64,000 nt of DNA from Euonymus europaeus (taxonomy: Eukaryota; Streptophyta; Magnoliopsida; Celastrales; Celastraceae). The position numbers and the translations under genes were made by a program. Location of the stretch: contig OY756965.1 in the NCBI GenBank assembly GCA_963580455.1, forward strand, positions 2,554,501-2,618,500, written 5' to 3'. Shown here piece after piece: positions 45,968 through 61,646 of this stretch. The notes under the pieces are model-generated. The model searched no databases. It was not told the DNA's origin and was given only the letters and a program-made list of their open reading frames with translations. How positions within the stretch are numbered: the stretch's first letter is position 1; each line of letters begins with the position of its first letter.

Positions 45968-48274
45968 ATGAATGCAATGAATGTCCGGTGCTGTTCTTTG
46001 GCTCCTGCGTCTTCAAATCCTTCGCAGGTCAAGGCACTTGACAACAGCCCATTTGTAAAAATGGTCAATTTTGCTCAAATCCCTTCATGGTTCTCTCTCA
46101 GACGCTCCCCTTCTTCACTGAAGACCCAACAAAACCAAAAGCAAGGTCAAGTTGAGAATTTACACTTAGTTTCTCTAGCCAAACTAGGGAAGCTCGACGA
46201 AGCTCGCCAATTTCTCAAAGAAATGGACACGGAGGGTCTTTCTGTTAACCCACATACTTATAAATGCCTATTTGAAATGTGCGGCGAATTGAATTCTTTG
46301 TCGGATGGAAGGTTGTTCCACGATCGGTTGCGAAGAAAGGCTGAGAAACCATCTGGGAATCTGGAGAATTCCGTTCTCAAGATGTATTTTCGTTGTGGGA
46401 GCCTAGTAGATGCAAGGAGAGTGTTCGACGAAATTCTAGAAAAGAACTTGGTTTCATGGATTATAATTATATCTGCTTATGCACGAGAAGGACTTCTTGA
46501 TAGAGCTTTGGAACTCTTATCACATATGCTTGCGTCAGGAATTACACCGAATTCCTCTATTTATATTACCCTATTAAGCTTTTTAAGGAGTCCTTCTTTT
46601 TTGGAGATTGGTAAGCAGATGCATTCCTATTCCATAAGAAGCGGTCTAGGCAACGACGTTTCGGTTCATGCAGCAATAGTCAATATGTATGTGAAATGTG
46701 GATGGTTGGAGGGTGCTGGAGTTATTTTTCATAAGATGGTTGAGAAGACTGCTGTAGGTTGGACAGGATTGATGGTTGGGTATGTTGAAGTTGGTAGACT
46801 AGAAGATGCTCTGATTTTGTTCACAAAGACAATGAGCGAAGGAGTTGAATTGGATGAGTTTGTATTCTCCATTGCTCTCAAGGCATGTGCCAACTTGGAG
46901 GACTTGAACCTTGGGAGGCAGATTCATGGATACATTATTAAACTTGGGTTGGAATCTGAAGTTTCAGTGGGGACTCCTCTTGTGTACCTTTATGTCAAAT
47001 GTGCAAATTTTGAGTCTGCCTGTAGAGCATTTGAGAGCATTTGTGAACCTAATGATGTTTCATGGAGTGCTTTAATAACTGCCTATTGCCAAGCAGGTAG
47101 ATTTGGGGAGGCTATTAAAGCCTTTGGATCTCTTCGGAGCAAATGGTTCCATTTAAATCCATTTATCTATACTAGTATTTTCCAAGCATGCTCAGCAACT
47201 GCAGATTTTAATATGGGTGCCCAAGCTCATGCAGATGCAATAAAAAGGGGTCTAGTTTCATATCTACATGGAGAAAGTGCAATGATTACTATGTACTCAA
47301 AATGTGGCATGTTGGACTATGCCAATCAAGCTTTCGAATCCATAGAAAAATCTGATACTGTGGCTTGGACTGCCATAATATCGGGTCATGCTTATCATGG
47401 AAATGCTTCCGAAGCTCTAAGGCTTTTTAAGAGGATGCAAGATCAGAGAGTTAGACCAAACGCTGTTACATTTGTGGCACTTCTGACTGCCTGTAGCCAT
47501 TCTGGTTTAGTTAAAGAGGGTAAGCAGTTCATGGAATCAATGGGCACAGATTATGGCATAGTTCCAACAATTGATCATTATGATTGTATGATTGATATAT
47601 ACTCCCGAGCTGGGTTACTCCAAAAGGCACTTGAACTGGTGGAAAGTATGCCATGTGAACCTGATGCAATGAGTTGGAAATCCTTATTGGGTGGATGTTG
47701 GATCCATAAGAACTATGTACTGGGAACAATAGCTGCCGAAAAACTCCTTCAGCTTGACCCAGACAATATTGCAGCTTATATTCTCATGTTTAATTTGTAT
47801 GCTTCATCTGGTAAATGGGAAGAGGCAGCTTCCATTAGGAAGAAGATGGCTGAGAGGAATTTGAAGAAGGAGCTTGGCTGCAGCTGGATTACTGTTAAGG
47901 GTAAAGTGCACCGGTTCATTGTTGGAGATAAACACCATCCCCAGACAAAAGAGATCTACTCAAAGTTGAGACAGTTCGGTCCCATTATGAACAATGAAAT
48001 TGAACTTCACACTAAAGAAGATGAATCTGGTAATCTGCCTGAGCGTAAGGAACAACTTCTTGATCATAGTGAAAGGCTTGCCATAGCATTTGGGCTTATA
48101 TCTACGCCAAGCAATGGTCCTATTGTCATATTCAAGAACTTGAGAGCATGTAAAGATTGCCATGATTTTGCAAAGCAGGTATCTGAGACAACTGGACGGA
48201 AAATTGTGGTAAGAGATTCTTGCAGATTCCACCACTTTCAGTCGGGGGAATGTTCTTGCAATGACTACTGGTAA
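45968..48274 (+). CDS. RARE1: DYW-class pentatricopeptide RNA-editing factor, RARE1 type
   Basis: A single intronless frame gives 768 aa from the ATG at 45968. The frame is open to 45911, but that codon is TTG, so the downstream ATG is preferred. The N-terminus is Ser/Arg-rich, consistent with plastid targeting. PPR repeats of P, L and S types run from about residue 75 to 560 (NMYVKCGWLEGA, GTPLVYLYVKCANFESACRAF, NDVSWSALITAYCQ, MITMYSKCGMLDYA). E and E+ motifs follow. The DYW deaminase domain shows HSERLAIAFG, CKDCHDFAK and terminal CSCNDYW. The text closely follows Arabidopsis RARE1, required for editing the plastid accD transcript. Divergent from the SWSAP1-like gene. Confidence 0.9.
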   Translation: MNAMNVRCCSLAPASSNPSQVKALDNSPFVKMVNFAQIPSWFSLRRSPSSLKTQQNQKQGQVENLHLVSLAKLGKLDEARQFLKEMDTEGLSVNPHTYKCLFEMCGELNSLSDGRLFHDRLRRKAEKPSGNLENSVLKMYFRCGSLVDARRVFDEILEKNLVSWIIIISAYAREGLLDRALELLSHMLASGITPNSSIYITLLSFLRSPSFLEIGKQMHSYSIRSGLGNDVSVHAAIVNMYVKCGWLEGAGVIFHKMVEKTAVGWTGLMVGYVEVGRLEDALILFTKTMSEGVELDEFVFSIALKACANLEDLNLGRQIHGYIIKLGLESEVSVGTPLVYLYVKCANFESACRAFESICEPNDVSWSALITAYCQAGRFGEAIKAFGSLRSKWFHLNPFIYTSIFQACSATADFNMGAQAHADAIKRGLVSYLHGESAMITMYSKCGMLDYANQAFESIEKSDTVAWTAIISGHAYHGNASEALRLFKRMQDQRVRPNAVTFVALLTACSHSGLVKEGKQFMESMGTDYGIVPTIDHYDCMIDIYSRAGLLQKALELVESMPCEPDAMSWKSLLGGCWIHKNYVLGTIAAEKLLQLDPDNIAAYILMFNLYASSGKWEEAASIRKKMAERNLKKELGCSWITVKGKVHRFIVGDKHHPQTKEIYSKLRQFGPIMNNEIELHTKEDESGNLPERKEQLLDHSERLAIAFGLISTPSNGPIVIFKNLRACKDCHDFAKQVSETTGRKIVVRDSCRFHHFQSGECSCNDYW

Positions 48275-49899
48275 TCCTTGTGATTAAATCGATTGAACTT
48301 GGAATGTTCAATCACTTTTAAGGTGTGTGCAAATGCCCCATTTGATGTCAAAACCCTTTGGATATTAGTCATTGCAACCATTTAAGTTCTATACAATAAA
48401 TGCTACAAAAAAATTCGGCTAAAGCTGAGGAAGGAAAGTTCTCCAACATCACAATATGGTAGGACAACCGAGTTATTGGTCTTCATGCTGGTGAAGAATG
48501 GAATTCTGCATCTCTTCACGAGTTCCTAGTTATGTCTAAGTCATCCTCAACACATATCTTCTGCTTTGGAATGCAATGTAGACAAGATTCCATTATTGGA
48601 GATGTCAAAGATGCAAAACTCTATTCCCCAGTAGTCTGAACGTATGGTTTCAATCCAAGATTGTATATAATATTTAATAAAATTATGATCATATGATTGG
48701 AGAAACTTTGGATATGTGGGTGCAGTCAGTCACCACCTCACCGGTGTGCTCGCTGACCACTGGACATAGATGCCTCGCATGACTGGTTAACAAGATTTAG
48801 GGGCTTTTCAGATTGTGGTCTCCAAGTGGATGAGCGACTGGTTCATTTCTGCTAGTCATAGTCAAGGTGATACATCCTTATTTGTTTAGTGCCTATACCT
48901 TAATTTCATTTTAGTGGGGAATGAAAAGGGTACAAAACCTTGAATGGGAAAAGGTAATTCATATTTAAAATTTGAAGTATGCTATTTATTGATGCTTTTA
49001 TTCTTTATCTATATGACTGCAATGTTTTATTTTATTCAGTATCTTAACGTTAACTTAGTATTCTGAAGGACCTGGACTTTTTTAAAAGTGTTTACCCATT
49101 AAAAAGGTTGAATATGAGACTTCTAATTTTCTTCAGTATATTAACGCTAACTTGGTATTCTGGAGGGCCTGGACTTTTTTTTGAATTGTTTACCCATTAA
49201 AAAAGTTGAATTGAAGAGAAACTTCAAATTTTCTTCCATTTCAGCAGATTTGGTAGTATTAGTCTCGGCCATGTACCTTCAAACTCCTTTTCTTCCTTCA
49301 GATGGCTCCTATGGTTGCCAAAGATGGCAATTATGGAGCAATAAAGTCCAATGCAGATCTGCTGTCATGTTAATGATTTATAGAAACCCTGTTCAGCTTC
49401 AATCAAATGAAGAAAAAAAAATGTTATTTGTTGTTTCTCTGTCAGGGAAGTTTATACATACAAAGTAGTTGAAGAAGAAATGGAATTTGCAGCAACAAAT
49501 TGCTCATCAGGCTATCAGAATTCAGAAGCCTCTATGGTTATTTAAGGGCAAGCAAGTATACTTAAAACCCTAGCAGGTGTTTTCTTGTCTTTTATCACCA
49601 TTATTTTTCTTCTTATTAAAACAGTTTTGTTTTCCATTCAAGTGCATTGTACCAGCTCCATCTCTGGGACCAGAAATCGATAGAGATCAATCTCTGGAAA
49701 ACCCTTGTTATAAGAACATGAGCTCTAAAACTAGTGGAGATGATGGAAAGACCTCAGCAAAGCTCTGATGTCATCAAGGCCTGTACTAGCTTTGCAGTTC
49801 AGTTGCCTAAAAATGAAGGTTGAAGCTCCGGTTGTAATTTCTAACTGCTCTCAAAACACCGTAAGAACTTGTTCATACTATTTGGCTTCTTTTATTTTG
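48275..49899. other. Intergenic region downstream of RARE1
   Basis: RARE1 3' UTR, then no recognised gene. A tandem duplication is listed at 49035-49234. The small frames at 49181-49468 and 49577-49768 have no motif. Confidence 0.45.
49035..49234 (+). repeat. Two tandem copies of a unit of about 100 bp
   Basis: 49035-49131 and 49132-49234 share TTCAGTAT(C/A)TTAACG, TATTCTG(A/G)AGG and CCTGGACTTTTTT blocks in the same order, about 85-90 percent alike by eye. Older than the exact triplication in SUVH4. Confidence 0.8.
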
Positions 49900-51350
49900 G
49901 TATAACAAGGTTGGCGCCTGCTCATTGACCCATCCTCCCTGGCTGCCTGTATTCTTAAGGGTAAGTACTACACCTCGGCCCTTGCGGAGTTTTTTTACTG
50001 CTCGGAAGGGCTCTAATAGTAGCTATCTGTGGAGTAGTTTTTGGCAAGGCAGAGATCTCTTATTTTGGGGCTGAAGTGGCATGTTGGGAGTGGTAGGGAT
50101 ATTCAGATATGGGGCGATAACTGGTTGCCGAAAGTTAATAGTGATAGGGTATTTCCAAGCCCATGATTCTTGCATCCCTTGTCCAAGGTGAATGGTCTTA
50201 TGATTGGAGGCTCTGGGAATTGGAATGTGCCATTGATCAAATTTATCTTCCAGCTGCCTGAAGTGGACGATATTTTTGGGCTCCCTCATCGTCGGGCCGC
50301 TTCTCAGTTAGGAATGCCCACCACTATGCTATAGCCTCAAGACTCATGGCCTCTCAACATCCAGTCCTCCACCTCTCCTCAGGTGGAAATTAATTTGGCA
50401 ATTACAGGTTCCTAATCAAGTGAAACTCTTTATGTGGCGTGCTTGCAGGTTATGTTTGCCCACTTGTGCCAACTTGAGTGGGAGAGGGGTTCCTGCGGAG
50501 GTGAATTGTGTAGTTTACGTATGTCATGAGGAGTCGACCTCCCATGTCCTAGATTGCTACATGTAGCGGGCATGTTAGACCTCATTGGGGGTTGGATGAT
50601 AGATTGCAGCGGATTCGTGAAGAGCTTTACTCTGATGCGGCAGCCTCTTCAGAGGCCCCCCCTATCTAGATCGGACTTTGTTAAGGTGTCAACTATGGTA
50701 TGATCAGAATAAGAGTCCTTGGGAGGAGATTTGCGTTGCTCTATGGGTGTTGGTCCGCTTGACTCTGAACAAGCTTTTGGAGGTCCATTTTCTCTTGGTC
50801 AGTCCTTCCATTTGGCTTACTGTTTCCCAACAGTGGCAGCCCCGGACCCAGATATTCTTAAAATTAATTAATTGCGATCCTTCAGTATCCTCCAGTAGCA
50901 TCAGGCTAGTGGTGGTTATAAGGGATGACAATGGGGACATTTTGGGCTCTGACTTTGGTCGACGAAGGATGGGGCTGGGGTTTTCCATGCCGAGGCAGCC
51001 ACGATTTTGCTGGGGCTGGAATTCGCGCTGTCTGTCAATTGGTTCTTCCTCGGTTGTGCTGGACAGCTGGAGAGCGATTCCTAGGAAGTGATCTCTGAGC
51101 TTCGTTCTTCAAGCCTTTCAATGCATCCATGTGCGGTGCTGTTATCTGATATTTTAGACATCTCTGATAGATTGCTATCCTGTCCGTTTAATCATGTTAA
51201 TCGCTCAGCCAATATGGTTGCCCATGAGCTTGCTCGTTGTGCTCAATCCTCGATGGAGGATTTGTTTCTCATCGAGGAGTGTCCTCAGGCTATTATGCCA
51301 ACTGCTCTTGCTGATAAGCAGCTTATCCAATACAAGTGATCTTATTCTCA
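49900..51350 (+). mobile_element. Decayed LINE, 3' part of ORF2
   Basis: Broken plus-strand frames spell LINE text in the correct order. First comes a linker after the reverse transcriptase (WHVGSGRDIQIWGDNWLPK, about 50080-50140). Next is the reverse-transcriptase zinc-binding domain (VPNQVKLFMWRACRLCLPT, then GRGVPAEVNC and a CHEESTSHVLDC knuckle, about 50405-50565). Last is a plant LINE RNase H domain (INCDPSVSSSSIRL, VVIRDDNGDILGS, FNHVNRSANMVAHELARCA, about 50860-51250). A stop at 51339 and an A-rich tail follow. Several frameshifts and stops show it is dead. The 5' part is missing. Confidence 0.85.
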
Positions 51351-51642
51351 AAAATAAAAACAAGTTGATTTAAGTTCCTTTATAATATGCTTATACATGC
51401 TAGGGATTTCAGTGAATCATAGAAGCAACATCTACAAGTTAACTATTCACGCTCTTTAGCATTGTTTCTTGATATCTTTACAAAAAAAAATTCTGCACCA
51501 CATTATCATGGACAAACCCGAAAGAGCAAACAAACAAACCCGCATCAATTCTCTCTCAGATGATCGATTATATGCCGTTCTCTAACAACAATAACTGAGC
51601 TTTACTTTACAGTTGGAATCTGCATTCTCAAAGACGAAACGG

Positions 51643-54754
<3,112 letters not shown>

Positions 54755-55150
54755 AGATGAGCCGAAAGCAATCCGTAGAGCCCTTGAAATCAGCTCTTCG
54801 TTGCCTGAAAAAGGTTATTTGAATTTCTGTATTGAGTCTTACTCTTCCAATGTTTGTGGGTTGGCTGTCAAAGGGAAAAGGTATTCCTTGGTGTTTTCTT
54901 GAGGATATGAACGTTATTGATATGCTTAGAAGACCTTTCAATAATTGTTTCTTCATTCATACGAGAAGGGAAGCTAATACCACAGTTGATTCTCTTGCGA
55001 AATCTGGCCCTTTTCGTGTCTTTGATCTCTTTGGTTTGCCCTCTTTGCTTTGTTTGTTTTTTGCTTGCTTGCTTGCTTTCTTCTTATAGGATTGGCTTGC
55101 TTTCTTAAATTCAAGTATTAATGAAAATTTTGAGGCTTGTCCTCTCTATA
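54755..55150 (+). mobile_element. LINE fragment, RNase H end
   Basis: The plus strand gives DEPKAIRRALEISSSLPEKG (54758-54817) and NFCIES, then after a frameshift GWLSKGKGIPWCFLEDMNVI and HTRREANTTVDSLAKSG (about 54955-55008). This order (A(I/L)RRALEI, IESDS, REAN..DSLAK) is the LINE RNase H domain. A short 3' tail with A-rich sequence ends near 55150. Strongly 5'-truncated. Confidence 0.75.
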
Positions 55151-55669
55151 TATATAAAAAAACTAAGGTTTCTCCTCATCTTGTCAACCAACATATTAGC
55201 AAGTCATTTAGAGTTCAATAACTTGTTCTCATTAGTCTCTCGCATGTATGTTCGCCCACTAGTCTTCAGCTCCCATGTATCAACACCTCGAAGCTTTGAA
55301 CATAGCAACAAGAATTTATAGCCATCAACACGCTCAGTCCTTGTTCTAACATTGTCAAATTTCAACCTCTTAAACTGCTACCAGCCACCTTGAATAGCAT
55401 AGGTCACCACCGCATCCTTCAAATAGCTATAGATGGAAACTGTATATGTATATGTATGTCACTTGAATTTGTCCATGTGCTTCATTGATTTGAATATGGG
55501 ATGTGCTTCCCTTGGAACCCCTCATCATTTTCATTCGTAGAACCGTTGTAGCTATCAAGCGAGTTCGAGGCATATTCAGCGTCACTAAAACTTCATCGTC
55601 GTTAAGACCACTAAGGTATAAGTCATCAATTGACCCTTGATCACCATGCTCACCCTCAACACCTAAATC
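55151..55669. other. Spacer between LINE fragments
   Basis: Nothing recognised; AT-rich with small meaningless frames. Confidence 0.35.
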
Positions 55670-56560
55670 TATCTATTGCAAAAACAAATCATCATCCATA
55701 TTTTTTTTAATAAAAGAGGATGGTACCTCATTAAATTTATTAAAAGTCTCACTTATGCCAGAGGAATATCGTGGTTACAAATCCTAAGAAACAACCTAAA
55801 AAAAGCACTTGAAACTAGAAACAAACAAGACCGTGCAAAAGCAACCTATAACCAACTTGACAACTAAGCAAAAACCATAGCAAACAGAATAAAATGACCA
55901 AAATTGTAGAGCTAAGAATACACAACAAAGAGCCCCATCGGGACACCAAACCCAAACCTAATCATCAAAGAAGAACAGAAGACAGAACAACAAAGCTACG
56001 AAAAACTGCAACAGCCTATAAAGAAGCCAACAAAATCTGCATTGCACACCAGAAATCTACACACCACTAGCCCATAAACTACACACTAAAAAAAATGCAC
56101 ACCAACTCCACAATTGAAAATTGCATCAAAAATACTACTCCTCTGAAGTTCTCAAAACAGCACGCCAAAGACTACATATTAACGCGGCAGCAAACTACTC
56201 GGAACAGCAAAAGCCCAAAAAATTGCACACAAATAGCTCAGAAACTATACACCAAAAAATTGCTCCTCAAAGTCAAGGAAACATCACACCAAAAACTGCA
56301 CAATATCATAGTAGCACACCACCCGCACGAGCAAATCCAATACTTCATCACTCAAAAACCCAAGCCACTAGCATTGAAGACCTACCACAACCTTGCTTGG
56401 CCAAACTATCAACCACAAAGTTTGACTCTCTCCAAATGTGTCTAAATTAGACATGATTAAGAGAGTTAGTAAGATTTCAAATATCATTAAAATCATGATC
56501 CAAGCTCCACTGGTTTGGGGATTTATGAACCAGCCAATTGGCGGCATTTCTAGAGTCAGA
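55670..56560 (-). mobile_element. LINE fragment, minus strand, RNase H end and tail
   Basis: The minus strand reads IIIESDSRNAANWLVHKSPN and QWSLDHDFNDI (about 56565-56480), then after a frameshift HIWRESNFVVDSLAKQG (about 56435-56385), both LINE RNase H text. Its 3' end, near 55700-55780, contains GTAACCACGATATTCCTCTG-, GTGAGACTTTTAATAAA- and GAGGTACCATCCTCTTTTAT-like blocks, the same tail as the element at 61070-61231. The region 56560-56803 upstream may belong to another repeat with an acidic VRFDDSDDED stretch. Confidence 0.75.
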
Positions 56561-56803
56561 TTCAATAATAATTTGATCATTCATATCTTCATCGTCACTG
56601 TCATCAAACCTGACATTCATGATGCTATCGCCATTGTCGCTGTCAATGTTTCCCTCACTGTTATTGTTGACCTCAACTTCCTCTGCGCTAACCGTATCAT
56701 CATTATTAATTGACACACTAGAGATCCTTCTCCTTAAAGCACTTGTATTCACCATTTGGTACTGCCTATAATTGAACCCTAAGATTGTCAAGAATGCTAG
56801 CAA

Positions 56804-59800
56804 TTGAAATCGAACAAACTAAGAAGGAACCATTTGCACTGACTTATATGAATCAAAGAAATCGAACAAATTAACAACTTAGCATATGACTCAATTATCC
56901 ACATATACAATTTAAGCCAACTAAGATTGTCAACTCATTTCTTCAAAAAAAAAAAAAAGAAAGATTGTCAACTCATACTTTTTCATCGTCGAAGTGACTT
57001 AAGGGATAAAAGTAAAACCTTTGAAAAGATGAGAGACAAAAGTGAGAATAGAAAAATTTATGGACGAAAGTGAAATTTAGTGGTATATAATTGAGAGACG
57101 AAAAGTGTAATTTAGTGTTCATGAAAAATAGCTTTATACAGGTAATAAAATGAATAAGTCAGCAAATGTAATTATATCTTTAAAGAAATTTCCAGGGCAT
57201 ACTTTGGCTACAATTTTCTAAAAAGGGTTTGTAGCATAATCATTATACATATGGACTACTGCGAGAAATCCTGCCTTTCTCTTTGGTTTTCCGAGAATTT
57301 TTTTTGCTTGTACTCAATACTGCAATATATCATCACATCCACATCTCAACTTGTCATCTTCCTATGCTTTCTTGTTTTGTGTTGTAATGATACACTACTG
57401 CAATTCCTGTTTCCTGTACATACTCAAGAAGAATCTTATGGGATATTGCAATAAATCCAGACTTTTTCTTTTTTGTTTTCCCAATTTTTTTTTTAATTAT
57501 ATAGTGATCAAAGCAAAGATTATACTTTAGGACAATTGTAATGGTACAATTTTGATGGAACAACAAATATATATTGAAATATTTATTTTATTTATGTAGT
57601 TGTATTGAGAGATGTGTTTTTATCAATGTGAATAAATATGTTGCTTGATTTTTTTATAATAAAGATGAGACCGTATTGATTTTGGTGTAAATTTAATGGG
57701 GACAATATAGAGGAGATGAATGTTGTTAGCTTGACTAAATGGGAAGAGGAAAATGTATACCAATTTTTATTTTATTAATGTAGTGGTATTGAAAAACGTG
57801 TTTTACTAATGTAAATAAGTATGTGAGACCACTTTTATATAATAAATATAAGACTCAAAAAAAAATCAGCTTTACTTGGCAAGAGGGTTGAAAGGGGTTG
57901 AGAGAGGTTTGTGAGAATGAACTCCAGCTTGATATACAAATGTGTTGAGATGTTAAAAATATTATATATAAATGTATAATTTTTTTATTATGTGGACATT
58001 TTTATAACTTCATATTTAATATAATAGTGAACATCTCCGACTCCTCATTTTCAACCCTTCCAAACGCCTCATCTGATATTCAGACCAAACATGAATTTGG
58101 AAGCCTACCTGAATGTCCCAATGTGATTGAATTGCATCATTGTATTCATCCAAAGCATTTATTTGTCATCTTACTCTCCTTTTTTACTAAAAATTTACTC
58201 AATTTTGAACTGTTTTTACTTTGTACTTGTACTGACTATTTATTATTATTACAAGTAACTGTTTATTTTTACTAGAGTTAATATCATACATGTGGTGTAA
58301 CTTTCTTTGACTTGTCATGGAGGCATCTGCCCGACAGGGCCGACATGCTTCTGTAAAGACGATAGAGACCCTTTTCTTGGTCAAGCCAAAACTGATGGCT
58401 AAACCTTCTGGATAAAAAAATAAAATAAATAAAACAAATTCAATTATGTATTTTATAGTTCTAAATAAAAAATATATTCAATCAAATGGATATAACAATT
58501 CTAAATCCTCAGATATAAAATCAAAACATTTGATGTTTAGATGAGATAAGTTTAATTTTGATTCCGAACAAAATAGATTCATCGCAGTCAGAATTGATTG
58601 TCTATAATAGAAGATCCAAGTTCTAATAAACAAAACAAGACCCAGTGTGTATTCATCGTACTCATAGCTTTTGCACTGATTTTGAATAATTTGCAAAAAA
58701 GGTCAAGTTTATGTTCATTTTGTATTTTAGTTTGGTAATATAAAAGAATTTTGAGTTTGGATCCAAATCCACTACTATTTGTTAATAAACATTTGTTGTC
58801 AACATGCGTGTGCATTGGCCACCACACCCAACTTTTGCATTTTCATGTCGTTTTCTACATCACGCTAACACAAAACGACAGGATGCAGTCTGTTATTCCA
58901 TCTTCTGCTTTCCCTCCATAGCTTAGGTTGTGTCTCAATCTTTCACACACACACACACACACTATATATATATATATATATATATTTAAATTCTTATTTT
59001 TGGATAAATTAATTTCCTTGCCTTTTCCAAGGCAATATATTTTATTTGTGACAATATAAAAAAATCATGTGTGTCTAATTGGGAAATGTGAAGGGAGAGG
59101 CTTGACATGGAAGCAAAGTTCCAACTTCCAACCTTTTTCCCTTTTCTTCTCCATGCTTTCTTATTTTTAACCTAAAATATCTTCTTCTTCTTTTTTAAAT
59201 CATTTTTATTCTTATGTGGAAAAGTTTTTCAACTTTTCTATTTTTAAATTAATTTTCCTTTTTTCTCTATATTTTTGGCATAAATAAAATAAGCATGATG
59301 ATTATAGAAGTAGAACACAAACCCTATACTAAGTCTCCCTTTAGTCCTTCCATCATAATTTGATTGATTCATGCCATGTCTCTCCTTTATTTAGTATGTC
59401 TTTCAAAGAGGCAAGTTTAGTGAATGGATAAGCACACCCTACAAATTTATTAAGACAAGATTCAGCAATATCTTACACTATGTGAGGTGATGATTAGGTC
59501 AAGAGGGCAATGATTTTTTTTAATTTTTTTTACCTTGGCATGCTATAATCTGACCAACCATTTCTAGAGAGACAAAAGGCAAAAAGAACCAAAAGAAAAG
59601 GAGGTATTATTGTATTACCCAACCAATTTCCCTTTTGTCTTTCTGGTGGCCCAACTATACTAACTTCCATACAAACTTTCACACTTAGAAGAAAACACAA
59701 TCCAGTATATGTCATCATTTCAATGCAATAATTACAAGGAAAAAAACATGAAGAAACAAACACCCACGTATAGGGTAATCCTTTTTATGATTCTTCCCTA

Positions 59801-61069
59801 TCACCCTTTGTTTTTCTAGGTCATTTTCCTAGCTAGAGAGCTTCTAGGATATATTAGTGGGTGGGGAAAAAAGGTTTTCATGGGGTTTAATTGGGTATCT
59901 AGAGTAATTAATAGTTGAATAAGCCTTGTAGGACCATAAGTGACAAACAGAAAGGGAGAAACTGGAAGATGAGGGGATTAGGTCAAAAAAAAAAAACAAC
60001 TTACCTTTTAGAATTTTAAGGGTGTTTACCTCTCTTTCACATGGCCTCATCTTTTTTACCAAAAAGAAATGGTCTTTCCATTTTTCTTCTAGTTGAGGGT
60101 GTCCACTGAGGAGGCTAGCTATGTCAATAATATATTGTAAATGCCCATAACAGTTAGGGTACATGGTGGTAGAGTCAACATTATTTGTAAAAAATTGTTT
60201 TAGTTTAAGGACACAAAGAACAAAACCTGCACCGCATGCTAAAGTGCTAGTGCCATTAGATAGAGACTCCCACAGGCCATAACACAAACGGCTAAATATA
60301 AAAAGCTTATTGAACAGTGATTCCAACGGCCATTCCTTCATATGGTTCCACTGGTTATATGACAAAAGGGAATTCTGGGATGATCTGTATTTCTCTATAA
60401 AAGCCATTGTTAGTGCACCCAAGTGGGGTGTCTTAAGTACCATATACAGCTCTTACTGCCTTGCCTTTTCAGAGGGGAAAGATCGGAGAAAATGACTTGT
60501 GCAAAAGCTGTGTACCCAGCCTTAAACTTTACAGCAAAGAGCACACGTCAAAACTATCAGAGGATTCAATAAAATCTCAACCAAAGTTCAACAAGGCAAA
60601 CTAAAACAGGTTGTGAATAAGTTGATCTAGGATAAAGGAAGTATGTACATATGCTTTGATTACATACAAAACCAATTTTATAGTGTAGAGATTCAAATTA
60701 CAGGTCAGTTCAAGCCTTTCTTGGATAATTAAAGCCCATTGAAAAAGCCCAGTCCGAGATTGATTCTTGGACTGGGTTTCCATGATTAAAGATTAGCTGT
60801 ACACTTGTACGATTCTATGCTGGCTGTGATGTGATCCATGCCAAATACATAATTGTTGGCCCAATTCAAAAATGAGAATGATAAATTAATCTTTGAATTT
60901 TTATGAAGGGTGATAATAAGGATGGACGTTTAGATATTGTTATTTTCTACCTCTTTCTATAGTTTTCTTCTCATTTCAAGTCGAATTGAAACACCCCAAA
61001 ATGTTAATATGGGTTGGATTAGGAACAAGATTTAAGCATATGAACGAATTTCAACCGCGACGCCTACTA
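56804..61069. other. Long intergenic region right of the LINE fragments
   Basis: No gene recognised. The longest frame (59844-60443, minus, 199 aa) has no domain and contains Phe and Ser runs. Repeats resembling 1590-1625 occur near 57580-57640 and 57770-57830. A microsatellite is listed at 58944. I looked for mature sequences of common conserved plant microRNAs and saw none. Confidence 0.45.
58944..58985. repeat. Compound CA/TA microsatellite
   Basis: A CA run of about 18 bp followed by a TA run of about 23 bp. Confidence 0.9.
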
Positions 61070-61231
61070 ACCCGCGTCCTTCTCAATTTCTTTGCTTTGT
61101 TTTGGTCTTGGTTTTGTTTTGCTTTTAGCTAGCTTTCTTTTGGGTTTTTTGTAATCACGGTATTCCTCTGCCATTAGTGAGACTTTTAATAAAATTCGGA
61201 GGTACCGCCCTCTTTTATCAAAAAAAAAAAA
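61070..61231 (+). mobile_element. LINE 3' tail with poly-A
   Basis: Shares GTAATCACGGTATTCCTCTG, GTGAGACTTTTAATAAA and GAGGTACCGCCCTCTTTTAT with the minus-strand LINE at 55670-56560. It ends in 12 A (61220-61231). Only the untranslated tail is present. A target-site duplication was not resolved. Confidence 0.75.
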
Positions 61232-61646
61232 TGAATTTCATACGAAAATGCACCAAAAACAATCCAAGAAAATGAATTCCTATACAATTAAAACCCTATA
61301 AATCAAAATCAAAGTTCAAACGAAGAGAAGTTTTCAGTGGTCAAATAAAATGACTATAATTAAATATATCAAACCCTCATATGTTGAGGTTACATCATAT
61401 TCATCTATATATGGTTGAGCTATCAACCCCAAAAACCATAAACATCATTTTGGGGTATAACCCATATTCTTCTTTCTCCAACCATTGGAGAAGTCAGTTA
61501 AAAAGGGCAAAATAAATTACAAAACCCATTATAAATTTAAAAGTAAAAATAAAAATGAGGTGGGTTTTCTGATAAGCATGTAAATTAATTAATGAGAAGA
61601 TAAATAAATTATGAGGGGGGAATTAAGATTTTTTATTTTTTATAAA

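Noticed and set aside
59750..59900. Possible miR482-like precursor (TCTTCCCTATCACCC)
   Set aside because: Only a partial match to the family and no paired arm nearby.
59844..60443. 199-aa open frame on the minus strand
   Set aside because: No domain or known motif, low-complexity Phe and Ser runs, and no splice or family support. Likely chance in AT-rich DNA.
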